Shown here piece by piece: positions 18,004 through 26,131 of a stretch of DNA of 47,294 nucleotides. A model generated the notes under the pieces. The model had not been told where the DNA came from. It saw only the letters and a program-made list of their open reading frames with translations, and ran no database searches. The stretch lies in NCBI GenBank assembly GCA_903959815.1, contig CAJBYM010000081.1, positions 1-47,294 of the forward strand, read 5' to 3'. The number at the start of each line of letters is the position of its first letter. The stretch's first letter is position 1. Both the position numbers and the translations under genes were made by a program. This DNA is from Candidatus Omnitrophota bacterium. GTDB taxonomy: Bacteria > Omnitrophota > Gorgyraeia > Zapsychrales > Fredricksoniimonadaceae.

Positions 18004-18025
18004 CCTGGAAAGAATTCTTTCCAGG
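18004..18025. repeat. Short perfect palindrome, apex AATT
   Basis: CCTGGAAAG (18004-18012), AATT, CTTTCCAGG (18017-18025): perfect 9-bp arms. It follows the module B hairpin at about the same distance as the 17915 palindrome follows module A. Confidence 0.7.
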
Positions 18026-18069
18026 GCGCAACTAATACCCCCTAAAACATCTTAACAAAACTCCTCGCC

Positions 18070-18456
18070 CTACCCCAACAACTTACGGATCTTAGCCAAA
18101 AGCTCATCCTGAAGAATGGGTTTAAGCATGTAGTCATCGCATCCCAACTTGAACGCCTCCCTATACGGCTCATCCTGCGCCGTGGTCATAATGATCGGAA
18201 TCCGTTTACCCGGCACAACTCCCACTTTTTCTTCAAATGCGCGTATGGCCGTCAAACATTCAAGACCATCCATCTCAGGCATAGCGATATCCATCAAGAT
18301 CAAGTCGTAAGGCACCTTCTTTTCCAAAGAAGCATAATAAGTTGCCAAGGCTTCCTTACCGTCCTTGGCGATATCACATACGGCATGATCAAGCAGCATT
18401 TCCACAAAAAGCTGCCGGTTAAAGAAAACGTCATCCACAACCAATATCTTCCACAT
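18070..18456 (-). CDS. Single-domain response regulator (CheY-like)
   Basis: A 128-residue receiver domain: acidic pair in ILVVDDVFFNR, phospho-acceptor Asp in LILMDIAMPEMDG, Thr in IIMTTAQ and the conserved Lys in MLKPI. No output domain. It is the last gene of a four-gene two-component set on this strand and could be the terminal carrier of a phosphorelay or act by protein contact. The ATG at 18456, after AGG, is chosen over a TTG at 18459. Confidence 0.93.
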   Translation of the reverse strand: MWKILVVDDVFFNRQLFVEMLLDHAVCDIAKDGKEALATYYASLEKKVPYDLILMDIAMPEMDGLECLTAIRAFEEKVGVVPGKRIPIIMTTAQDEPYREAFKLGCDDYMLKPILQDELLAKIRKLLG

Positions 18457-18490
18457 CAAGACCTGCCTTTTTATCCACCCTGCCCATTAA

Positions 18491-19300
18491 TTACTTAAGA
18501 TCTTTTGACTCTTTGAATTTATGCGCGATCGCCTCATCAACAGCGATCAAAAGATCTTCCGGCTCATTATACTCAATGAAAATATGACTCTTCGCACCAA
18601 TCCTGTCCATGACCGGATGTGCACGCACATCCTGCTTGCGCACATATAAAACTAATTCAACACCGGACGTCCGCGGCATATAGCGCAACCTCGTCACAAC
18701 AATATCCCCGGGGATATCTTTGAGATCCAGCTTCACCAAAGCGAAATTAGGCAGATCCGAGGCGATCCTCTCGATCGCTTCCGTACCCGAAGACGCTGAA
18801 TTAACCGTGTAGCCGGCATTCAAAAATAACATGGCTAATTGACTAAAGAAAACCTTATCGTCCTCCGCAATCAGAACATGACGCGGCGCTCCTGCCTTGA
18901 CCCATGGCCGCACATCGGCTTCAACCTGTGTCCTTTTCTTAATGATCATCTCGACTTCTTTGGCCAACTGATCAATATCAAAAGGTTTAACCATGAATCC
19001 ATCGATGGCAAAATCCTTGAACAGACTTTCGATATTCGCACGTGCGGTCAGCACAAGCACCGGATACTTGGGCTTAAAATCATTGCCGCAAATATTTTTA
19101 TAGAACTCGATCCCACCCATGCGCGGCATATTCATATCAAGGATGATCAGCTGTGGCTGGATCGTCCGAAGTTTCTCCAGGCCGTCCACACCATCTTTTG
19201 CCGTCACGACCCTATAACCTGACGCCTCAAACTTAAATTGAAGCATTTCCCGCAAATCAGGTTCATCATCAATGATCAGGATCAAATTTTGTGCGCTCAT
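18491..19300 (-). CDS. Tandem receiver-domain response regulator
   Basis: 269 residues. The first receiver (about 6-125) is complete: IIDDE, phospho-acceptor D55 in LIILDMNMPRMGG, TAR and VKPF. The second (about 138-262) keeps AEDD and an Asp in LVKLDL, but the usual Lys-Pro near the end is replaced by IEYNEP, so it is probably a degenerate, non-switching receiver. No DNA-binding domain. Its start overlaps the end of the upstream receiver-kinase gene by 4 bp. Confidence 0.88.
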   Translation of the reverse strand: MSAQNLILIIDDEPDLREMLQFKFEASGYRVVTAKDGVDGLEKLRTIQPQLIILDMNMPRMGGIEFYKNICGNDFKPKYPVLVLTARANIESLFKDFAIDGFMVKPFDIDQLAKEVEMIIKKRTQVEADVRPWVKAGAPRHVLIAEDDKVFFSQLAMLFLNAGYTVNSASSGTEAIERIASDLPNFALVKLDLKDIPGDIVVTRLRYMPRTSGVELVLYVRKQDVRAHPVMDRIGAKSHIFIEYNEPEDLLIAVDEAIAHKFKESKDLK

Positions 19301-20469
19301 ACATTCTCCTCCGTCTTTTTTACTACAGGAATTGTAAAATTAAAAGAACTGCCCTCACCATAAACTGACTCGATCCAGATCTCGCCTCCATGACGGATAA
19401 CGATCTCTTTACAGATCGCCAAACCCAAACCCGTCCCCCCGGTTTTCCGCTCGCTGGCATCACCCAACTGCTGGAACTTTTGAAACAACTTGGAAAGATC
19501 CTCGGGCTGAATGCCCACCCCCGTATCCCTAACAGCCACCTTGATGCGAGATTTATCCTCTTCAAAAACAGTTACTATTGTAACCCCACCCTTATCTGTG
19601 AACTTCAGCGCATTCGTGATCAGATTACTAAAAACCTGGATCATCCTGTCTTTATCAAAAGAAACCAGAGGCACGTTCTCCGCAAACTCCGTCTTAAGAT
19701 AGATCCCGCGCTCTTTCAAAACCGCACCCTGGATCTCGACCACCTCCATAATAACATCATGGATATTGGCCATCTGCAGCTTCAAGGGCATACGCCCTGC
19801 TTCAAGTTTTGTCAGATCAAGAATATCATTGATCAGACGATTCAAACGATCAACATTATCTTTCGCTTTCATGAGAAACTTTATCTGCTGTTCATTCAGC
19901 CCCCCGGCCGTACCACCCATGACCAGGTCGATGGCCATCTTGATCGACGCCAAAGGCGTACGAAGCTCATGCGAGACCGTGGATGTGAAACTCCGCTGGA
20001 TTTCATACATGCCCTGCAATTTCTTGTTAAGCTCTTCCAGCTCTGCCGTCTTTTTCAAAGAAGCATCATACAAAGCCCGGTGCGACCCAACCAGATCATA
20101 CTGTTCGATCGCATGCTGAATACTGGCTTTCAGATAAGGCGTCTTCCACGGCTTGATCAAAAATCGATACACCTCGCCAAAATTAATAGCCTCTTCCGCG
20201 GTAACAAAATCTACATACCCTGATAAAAGGATCCTCATTTTGTCAGGGTACTTCTGTTTAACATTTTTTAGAAAATCGATCCCCGAGATCTTAGGCATGC
20301 GCTGATCACTGACAACCACCTTGATGGGGTGCTTCTCGATCAAGGCCATGGCTTCATCAGGATCTGTGGTCTTAATAATACCGTAAGATTCTTCCATCAG
20401 CAGACGGCTCAATGCAAAAAGAATATTCTCTTCATCATCAAGGAACAAAACATTAATCTCTTTATTCAT
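19297..20469 (-). CDS. Receiver-histidine kinase hybrid (REC at the N-terminus)
   Basis: 390 residues. The N-terminal receiver (about 6-125: FLDDEENI, VVSDQRMPKISG, LIKPW) resembles RpfG-type receivers. A coiled-coil linker (about 130-155) leads to HisKA with SHELRTPLASIK and a HATPase domain (NALKFTDKG N-box, DTGVGI, GGTGLGLAI). No transmembrane segment. With the receiver first, the kinase is probably switched by upstream phosphorylation, for example from the PAS kinase 11 bp upstream (inference). Confidence 0.92.
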   Translation of the reverse strand: MNKEINVLFLDDEENILFALSRLLMEESYGIIKTTDPDEAMALIEKHPIKVVVSDQRMPKISGIDFLKNVKQKYPDKMRILLSGYVDFVTAEEAINFGEVYRFLIKPWKTPYLKASIQHAIEQYDLVGSHRALYDASLKKTAELEELNKKLQGMYEIQRSFTSTVSHELRTPLASIKMAIDLVMGGTAGGLNEQQIKFLMKAKDNVDRLNRLINDILDLTKLEAGRMPLKLQMANIHDVIMEVVEIQGAVLKERGIYLKTEFAENVPLVSFDKDRMIQVFSNLITNALKFTDKGGVTIVTVFEEDKSRIKVAVRDTGVGIQPEDLSKLFQKFQQLGDASERKTGGTGLGLAICKEIVIRHGGEIWIESVYGEGSSFNFTIPVVKKTEENV

Positions 20470-20480
20470 CTAAGGCCTTC

Positions 20481-22139
20481 TTATGTTTTGACGTCGATTT
20501 TCTGGGCCGGCAAAGGCAAGCTGATGATAAATGTGGTGCCCTGTCCAGGCTGTGACATCACGGTGATCTCACCTTTTTGTTTTTTAACAAGTTCATAGCT
20601 GATACTCAATCCCAGCCCCGTCCCTTTTCCGGCCGGTTTAGTTGTAAAGAACGGATCAAAAACCCTTTTCATGTTCTCCTGGGAGATCCCAACGCCGCTA
20701 TCGCTGATCTCGGAGACAACACGTCCATTCTTTTCATAAGTCGTGATCTCGACCGTGCCCCGTTCCTGGATCGCCTGCGCGGCATTGGTCAAAAGATTAA
20801 TAAAAACCTGCTGCATCTTCTGAACACTGCATTGCACTGGAGGCGTCAGACCATAATTCCGCTTCAAATCCACTTTATATTTCAACTCATTGTTGGTCAG
20901 ATTCAACGCGGCATCCCAAATATCCTCTATCTGAACCCGGTCATCCGCCCATCGGGTCTCTTCGCGTGAGAAATTCTTCAGATCTGATACGATCTTCTCG
21001 ATCCGCATCATCCCTTCCTGGGATTGCTTAAGCAATATTTGAGAATCCTCAACAATAAAATTAAGGTTCGAAACTTCTTTGAGCGTTTCGATCTCACCCA
21101 TTAATCCTTCTACCTCGGTCCATGCTTTTCTGTCTACCGCTCCTTTAAGCTTATCGACCAATTCAACCATTTGCAAATAAGCCGACATGTACCTGACCAT
21201 GACTTCAAGATTACTGGAAATGTACCCTACAGGATTATTGATCTCATGCGCCACGCCCGCAGCCAGTTGTCCTATAGACGCCATTTTCTCAGACTGGACC
21301 AGCTGGTCTTTGGCTTTCTTAAGGTCTTCATAAGATTTTAAAAGAGCCTCCTCCGCTCGCCTCCGGTGCGTAATATTATGCGCAATACCTGAGACCCCCA
21401 CCACAGCTCCATTCAAATTCAAGATAGGTGTTTTGATGATTTCAAACAGCTCGACATTGCCATCCCCGCTAACGATCTGATCAACGATCATCTTGCGCGC
21501 CTTCGTGGCCATGACTTCTGCATCTTCCTGAACATATTTCAATGCCAGCTCCTGCGGCCAAAGCTCATGATCATTCTTGCCTATGACCTGTTCGATCTTC
21601 AAACCAAAAGTCTGGGCAAATGGCTTATTGGCTGCAATGCATTTGCCCCCGTTATCCTTGAGCCAAACTAAGTCCGGGATACCATCCAGCAATGCCATCA
21701 TTTGCTCTTTTGACCGACGGATGAGCGCTTCAAGCTTGTTGCGTTCCGTGATATCCTCAATAACTCCGACGATAAACTCCTCGCCTGAAGGATCTATATA
21801 TAAGGTTTTCTTAGTTACGACAGTTTTCTTACATCCTTGTGCATCCGTAAGAAATTCTTCATTCACACTCTCTTTCTTACTCTGAAAAACTTCCTCATCC
21901 TTGACCCAAAAAACCTCAGCTTGGTCCGCAGAAAAGAAGTCCGTATCCGTTTTACCTCGAAGCTCATCAGATGTATGCCCCATAAGACTACAAAAAGCAT
22001 TATTAAACATCACCCATCGATGCTGGCGATCCTTAACAAAGATCGGGCTTCCAATGAAGTTAATAATATTCTTGAAATCAACCTTCGAATCCTTACACAA
22101 AAACTCGATCGGATCGGCGGGCATATTATCTGGTGGCAT
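20481..22139 (-). CDS. Cytosolic PAS-PAS sensor histidine kinase
   Basis: 552 residues, no transmembrane segment. Two PAS domains (about 15-135, with IFVKDRQHRWVMFNNAFC, and about 145-265) each end in a PAC-like strand (VIEDITERN; GIAHNITHRR). Then come a coiled coil, HisKA with AHEINNPVGYI, and HATPase with NAAQAI, DSGVGIS and KGTGLGLSIS, the NtrB/HK4-like class. It is the first gene of the kinase-receiver set. GAGG precedes the start. An upstream hairpin and small reading frame may attenuate it. Confidence 0.93.
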   Translation of the reverse strand: MPPDNMPADPIEFLCKDSKVDFKNIINFIGSPIFVKDRQHRWVMFNNAFCSLMGHTSDELRGKTDTDFFSADQAEVFWVKDEEVFQSKKESVNEEFLTDAQGCKKTVVTKKTLYIDPSGEEFIVGVIEDITERNKLEALIRRSKEQMMALLDGIPDLVWLKDNGGKCIAANKPFAQTFGLKIEQVIGKNDHELWPQELALKYVQEDAEVMATKARKMIVDQIVSGDGNVELFEIIKTPILNLNGAVVGVSGIAHNITHRRRAEEALLKSYEDLKKAKDQLVQSEKMASIGQLAAGVAHEINNPVGYISSNLEVMVRYMSAYLQMVELVDKLKGAVDRKAWTEVEGLMGEIETLKEVSNLNFIVEDSQILLKQSQEGMMRIEKIVSDLKNFSREETRWADDRVQIEDIWDAALNLTNNELKYKVDLKRNYGLTPPVQCSVQKMQQVFINLLTNAAQAIQERGTVEITTYEKNGRVVSEISDSGVGISQENMKRVFDPFFTTKPAGKGTGLGLSISYELVKKQKGEITVMSQPGQGTTFIISLPLPAQKIDVKT

Positions 22140-22160
22140 AATTTAAACCTCTTTTAAATA

Positions 22161-22187
22161 AAGAAACCCGGGCCTTCTGCCCGGGTT
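22161..22187 (-). terminator. Terminator-like hairpin in the kinase leader
   Basis: On the minus strand AACCCGGGC, loop agaag, GCCCGGGTT is followed by TCTTTATTT. It starts right after the stop codon of a 16-codon reading frame and 22 bp or more before the kinase start, the position expected of an attenuator. On the plus strand it could also end transcription. Confidence 0.6.
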
Positions 22188-22188
22188 C

Positions 22189-22239
22189 TTAATCACATCT
22201 GAACAATAAAAAGAAATGCGCTCGTAATAAAAGATTCAT
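22189..22239 (-). CDS. Candidate leader peptide MNLLLRAHFFLLFRCD
   Basis: A 16-codon reading frame ending in TAA, with the Shine-Dalgarno AAGGAG four bases before its ATG and a strong promoter just upstream. It has 5 Leu and 3 Phe among 16 residues and is directly followed by a terminator-like hairpin. Leader peptides of this type control attenuation by ribosome stalling; here this is a hypothesis. It could instead be a chance frame. Confidence 0.45.
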   Translation of the reverse strand: MNLLLRAHFFLLFRCD

Positions 22240-22260
22240 AGATCTCCTTATTTATTAATC

Positions 22261-22288
22261 ATTATACCCCCTCAAAGGATTCTTTCAA
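22261..22288 (-). promoter_or_regulatory. Promoter of the two-component operon
   Basis: On the minus strand: -35 TTGAAA (22288-22283), 16-bp spacer, perfect -10 TATAAT (22266-22261). Initiation would be near 22254, giving a leader of about 115 nt before the kinase start. Confidence 0.65.
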
Positions 22289-22352
22289 TTAATGAAAAGA
22301 ATACTGCTTGCCTGTGCTCCGGCTCGGACGGAGTCGTTTTCTGCTTGCTACC

Positions 22353-22378
22353 GCACTTGGAAGAATCCTTCCGAGTGC
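22353..22378. repeat. Short palindrome, apex AATC
   Basis: GCACTTGGAAG, loop AATC (22364-22367), CTTCCGAGTGC: 11 bp with one G-T pair. It has the same apex as the palindromes at 109 and 30278. It overlaps the left arm of the 19-nt inverted copy of the tRNA-Val 3' end. Confidence 0.65.
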
Positions 22379-22462
22379 CCACCATCTTTTTTCCATAAAA
22401 AACAAAGAAACCTCGCCCAATGGGAACGAGGTTTCTTTAGATGTGGAAAAGATGGTGGGCAC
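22375..22462 (-). repeat. Inverted repeat of the tRNA-Val 3' end enclosing a terminator
   Basis: The 19 bases at 22444-22462 (the 3' end of tRNA-Val, its CCA and trailer) recur inverted at 22375-22395 with a 2-base insertion. Between them is a hairpin, AAAGAAACCTCG and CGAGGTTTCTTT (22405-22438), that serves as the tRNA terminator. A transcript could therefore fold back so that the acceptor 3' strand is paired. Confidence 0.7.
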
Positions 22463-22529
22463 AGACGGATTTGAACCATCGACCTGCCGGATGTAAACCG
22501 GACGCTCTAACCAGCTGAGCTATGCGCCC
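22453..22529 (-). tRNA. tRNA-Val (anticodon UAC)
   Basis: On the minus strand, acceptor GGGCGCA (22529-22523) pairs with TGTGCCC (22463-22457), discriminator A, followed by an encoded CCA (22455-22453). The anticodon loop TTTACAT lies between CCGG and CCGG, giving anticodon TAC; the outermost pair of this stem is mismatched. The D-arm GCTCAGCTGGTTAGAGC is canonical. Confidence 0.92.
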
Positions 22530-22565
22530 ACAAAATACGCTCTACGCAACAACGCGCCAAGTCCT

Positions 22566-24101
22566 TCAACGCGGCGCCATCATAACATAACTTAAAATGA
22601 ACACAAGACTGAGCAAGTGAACAACAAAAACAGGCCGCTCATCATACTGCCCGCGATTGATCAAAATATATTGTAATACTCCGGCACTCAAACATACCCA
22701 AAAACAACCCGCAAGATCAAAAACCACCCACGCGGCCAAATAAGTTAGAATAAAAATGCCGCCGACAATTTTCCTGGCCATCGAAAGCCCAATAAGACCC
22801 GACAATGTCCTGATACCGGCCTTCGCATCTCCGTCATGATCCTTAAGGTCAATAAAATTCGCAGCCGCTGCAAGAAAGATCAAAAAGAAAACCACGATCC
22901 CCGGAGAAACTGTGATCCGGTTAACAACAAAACCATACCCCAGCATGAACATCAACAGCGAATTGATCCCAATGACAAACTTCGAAAGAACAGGCACGCG
23001 CTTTAAACGCAAGGGTGGCATGGAATATAAAAAATAAGTCGCCATAAACACCAAAACGATCTCAAACTCCTTGATCCCTGCCATGAACGCGAAAAAACCC
23101 GCGCAACAAAAGCTCCCCCAACCAATACGACGATAAAGTTCCGCAGATACCGCACCGCTAACAGATGGACGATCTGGATTTGATATCCGGTCAATATCCC
23201 GATCCGCCTCATTGTTCGTGATCACAGAAAAAAGCCACGCCGCGCTCACGCCCATGATCAAAAAGAAGGCCCGAAAAAAGAACTCGCGGTCCATCGACAC
23301 CGGGAATATCCCCGCTCTTCTATAAAAAAGAAAACCGAGTAAAATAAAAAGAAGATAGTGGACCAAACGAGAAACACGCATGTCCTCGACAATAGCTTTA
23401 AACACATCCCGTCGTAACAAATAAAGAACAATTGTTGAGAGGATCGTCACCAGAACAACATACCAATGAACCAGAAGCCACGAATCAAGCTCTTTGCTAA
23501 AACTACAGAAACCCATAACTCCCTTGATCCAAAACGGCGTCGCGACATACGAAAAAATCAGAACATAAAAAAGAAACGCGCCTGTCACAGCCCGTTGGAT
23601 CAAGCGCGTCCTGTGAAAGATATACAATCCTATGACACACATCACGACCGCGATCTCAACGCGCATCCCCGGCGTCACGCCCCAGGCTTGAAGAGGGCCA
23701 AAGAATGTCAGAAAAGATACCAGAAGATCTGCAGAACTGTCAGAAAGGAAATAGGCAATATGATGCACGTCTTGCACGCCCAAGAGCCGGTCGATCAAAG
23801 GGACCGTATTGAGTAAAATGAAACCGGGAAGAACAATGCGGGCCGCGCGCATAATAGGATCGCCCGCTACGGCATGCAAAAACAAAATAAGGGTCAAGGC
23901 GAGCGCGACATAAGAAAGGGTGTAATGAGCCAAATCCTCACCCCAAAAAACAGGCGGCACAGATGCCAAGAAAACATGCTCTGCAAAAGTCCTTAATACA
24001 GCGGCAGCAAAGAACGTGAGTATGACGTAACAAAAAGGGATTTTATCTGAACTTAAGCGATCAAAGAAACCACCCAACTGATCAAGATAACGCTGCAGCA
24101 T
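22566..24101 (-). CDS. UbiA-superfamily prenyltransferase with long N-terminal membrane region
   Basis: 511 residues, about 13 or more hydrophobic helices. The C-terminal half is a UbiA fold: first Asp-rich motif NNEADRDIDRISNPDRP (around residue 295), second motif IDLKDHDGDAKAG (around 420), which bind the Mg-diphosphate of the prenyl donor. Usual UbiA proteins have about 280-300 residues; the extra 220 at the N-terminus are additional membrane helices of unknown function. The aromatic acceptor is unknown. It lies 11 bp from pyrF but encodes an unrelated activity. Confidence 0.8.
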   Translation of the reverse strand: MLQRYLDQLGGFFDRLSSDKIPFCYVILTFFAAAVLRTFAEHVFLASVPPVFWGEDLAHYTLSYVALALTLILFLHAVAGDPIMRAARIVLPGFILLNTVPLIDRLLGVQDVHHIAYFLSDSSADLLVSFLTFFGPLQAWGVTPGMRVEIAVVMCVIGLYIFHRTRLIQRAVTGAFLFYVLIFSYVATPFWIKGVMGFCSFSKELDSWLLVHWYVVLVTILSTIVLYLLRRDVFKAIVEDMRVSRLVHYLLFILLGFLFYRRAGIFPVSMDREFFFRAFFLIMGVSAAWLFSVITNNEADRDIDRISNPDRPSVSGAVSAELYRRIGWGSFCCAGFFAFMAGIKEFEIVLVFMATYFLYSMPPLRLKRVPVLSKFVIGINSLLMFMLGYGFVVNRITVSPGIVVFFLIFLAAAANFIDLKDHDGDAKAGIRTLSGLIGLSMARKIVGGIFILTYLAAWVVFDLAGCFWVCLSAGVLQYILINRGQYDERPVFVVHLLSLVFILSYVMMAPR

Positions 24102-24112
24102 CTGTGCTCCTT

Positions 24113-24868
24113 TTACAATGCCGTCAAAATTTCCGCAAGAATCGCCCTGGCCGCGGCCTGAGGATCTTTCGCCTTCACAATGGGGCGCCCCACCACAAGA
24201 AAGCTTGATCCGCTCTTGATCGCGCTGGCCGGTGTTTCCACCCGCTTCTGATCTCCGGCATCTGCATCGGCAGGACGAATACCCGGCGTCACGATCACAA
24301 AGTCCGGGCCCAACTCCTTACGCAACATGCCTGCCTCCTGAGCAGACGCCACAACGCCGTCTAAACCGGACACCTGGGCCAGTTTGGCACGCTCCAAGAC
24401 CAGAGTAGACACATTAGCCCCGCCCACATCACTCGTAAGAACGGTAACTCCAACAATGAGCGGACGCTCAACGCCCAGCTCTACCGCTTTCTTCTTCGCG
24501 GCATCGGCCGCCGCCTTCATCATCTCAAGCCCGCCTTGCGTATGAATAGTCATCATCAGAACGGGCGCAAACTTATCCGTCTTATTCCCCTTAACATCCA
24601 AAGCATTATTGACCGGCACGCTCAGACCAACTGCCGACGCAACGCCGCTGGCAACTGTGTTGGGAATATCATGGAACTTAAGATCCAGAAAAACTTTCTT
24701 ACCCTGCGTCTGCAAATAACGAACGATGAACGGACCATAGGCCGTGAACAACTGAAAGCCCACCTTATAAATCTCAACCGTATCACCCAATGCTTCCACG
24801 ATCACACGCGCCTCATCAAATGTGGGCACATCCAGGGCGAGGATCAATTTGTCTTTGGCATTTTTCAT
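24113..24868 (-). CDS. pyrF: Orotidine 5'-phosphate decarboxylase
   Basis: A 251-residue enzyme that converts OMP to UMP, the last step of de novo UMP synthesis. The catalytic charged network is seen in LALDVP and FLDLKFHDIPNTV (Asp-x-Lys-x-x-Asp), and the phosphate-binding VTPGIRP is present. The start overlaps pyrD by 4 bp. It is the distal gene of the pyr operon. Confidence 0.96.
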   Translation of the reverse strand: MKNAKDKLILALDVPTFDEARVIVEALGDTVEIYKVGFQLFTAYGPFIVRYLQTQGKKVFLDLKFHDIPNTVASGVASAVGLSVPVNNALDVKGNKTDKFAPVLMMTIHTQGGLEMMKAAADAAKKKAVELGVERPLIVGVTVLTSDVGGANVSTLVLERAKLAQVSGLDGVVASAQEAGMLRKELGPDFVIVTPGIRPADADAGDQKRVETPASAIKSGSSFLVVGRPIVKAKDPQAAARAILAEILTAL

Positions 24869-25770
24869 CGTTGAATGGATCCAATCAGTTCACGGATATC
24901 TGTCATCTTATTTTTTTTCATATACCCCTTGATGCCTTCCAACACCTCCAAAGGCACGCGCGGATTCACAAAATTATACGTCCCCACCGCGACCATAGTT
25001 GCCCCCGCAATAAGGAATTCAAGGGCATCATCAGCACACGCCACACCGCCCATCCCGATGATCGGGATCTTGACCTTGGCCGCAGTTTCACAGACCATGC
25101 GCACCGCAATAGGCCGGATCGCCGGACCTGACAGCCCGCCCGTAAAGTTTCCGATCCTGGAACGTCGTGTTTTCACGTCGATCGCCATAGCGGAAAATGT
25201 ATTGACCATACTCAGCGCATCTGCACCAGCCGCTTCAGCCGCTAAAGCGATAATCCCGATATCAGTCACATTCGGCGACAACTTCGCGATCACAGGATAT
25301 TTAGAAACAGCTTTCACGCGCGCCACAACAGATGCTGTTGCCGCTGCATCCTGAGCCACCAGGATCTTTTTCTGCAAATTCGGACACGATAAATTGAGTT
25401 CGATGGCCGCAAGCCCGCCTGCCGCATTGAGTTTATTGACCATCAATTCGAAATCATCTTCGTTATGCGCCGAAATGCTGATAATGATCGGCACGCCAAT
25501 GCGCTTGAGTTTAGATAATTTTCCGGCAATAAAAGCATCAATCCCCGCATTCTCAATGCCAATGGCGTTGATCATGCCCGCTGGTGTTTCACAGATGCGA
25601 CGCGGTGGATTGCCTTCTTGAGCAAAAAGCGTAACGGTCTTGGGCACGATCGCTCCCAGGCATTTGACTTCCTGCGCCCCGTAATGCTCATCACTATGAC
25701 CCCATGTTCCCGACGCCACGGTCACGGGATTGGGGAAGCACGACGATCCGATATTAACGCCAATGTTCAT
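24865..25770 (-). CDS. pyrD: Dihydroorotate dehydrogenase, catalytic subunit (type 1B)
   Basis: A 301-residue FMN-dependent TIM barrel. The LNLSCPNLQ and GIGGVACADDALEFLIAGA-type segments identify a class 1 enzyme. Since pyrK lies in the same operon, this is likely the NAD-dependent 1B form, which works as a PyrD2-PyrK2 complex, suiting an anaerobic or fermentative cell (inference). It is separated from pyrK by a TauE-like gene. Confidence 0.95.
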   Translation of the reverse strand: MNIGVNIGSSCFPNPVTVASGTWGHSDEHYGAQEVKCLGAIVPKTVTLFAQEGNPPRRICETPAGMINAIGIENAGIDAFIAGKLSKLKRIGVPIIISISAHNEDDFELMVNKLNAAGGLAAIELNLSCPNLQKKILVAQDAAATASVVARVKAVSKYPVIAKLSPNVTDIGIIALAAEAAGADALSMVNTFSAMAIDVKTRRSRIGNFTGGLSGPAIRPIAVRMVCETAAKVKIPIIGMGGVACADDALEFLIAGATMVAVGTYNFVNPRVPLEVLEGIKGYMKKNKMTDIRELIGSIQR

Positions 25771-25774
25771 ATGT

Positions 25775-26131
25775 TCACCACAACATTAATTTCATGCCCA
25801 CAAGGACCATCAAAACCCCGAACAATTTCTTAAGAAGCGGCCCGGACATGGTCTGCGCATAACTCGCGCCGACAATAGACCCGGCCATCATCCCCAATGA
25901 CACCAGGATCGCCGCCGGAATATTGATCTGTCCGGCCTGATGATATTTCCATACGGCAAAAACGAACGACGGCAACAGGAGCGTGGCGAGCATGGTTCCC
26001 TGCGCCATATGCTGGGTGAACCCAAAGCCCAGGATCAGCGCCGGCACAATGATGATCCCGCCGCCAACGCCAAAAACCCCGCCGATCACACCCCCCACCA
26101 TGCCAATAAGAACATAAAGAATAAGCGGCAT
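25775..26131 (-). CDS. Half-length TauE/SafE-like membrane protein
   Basis: A 118-residue protein with three to four helices and the TauE/SafE repeat signature (GGVIGGVFGVGGGIIIVPALI). Typical TauE/SafE exporters are 240-280 residues with two repeats; this is a single repeat, so it may work as a dimer. The ATG at 26131 overlaps the pyrK stop (TGATG). The substrate is unknown; its place within the pyrK-pyrD interval is odd. Confidence 0.8.
   Translation of the reverse strand: MPLILYVLIGMVGGVIGGVFGVGGGIIIVPALILGFGFTQHMAQGTMLATLLLPSFVFAVWKYHQAGQINIPAAILVSLGMMAGSIVGASYAQTMSGPLLKKLFGVLMVLVGMKLMLW

Noticed and set aside
22375-22462. An integrase att site at tRNA-Val
   Set aside because: There is no integrase, phage or island gene nearby, and the copy is inverted rather than direct, so att duplication is not supported.
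22308-22496. A small open frame over the tRNA-Val locus
   Set aside because: It runs through the inverted repeat, terminator and antisense tRNA and has no family resemblance.
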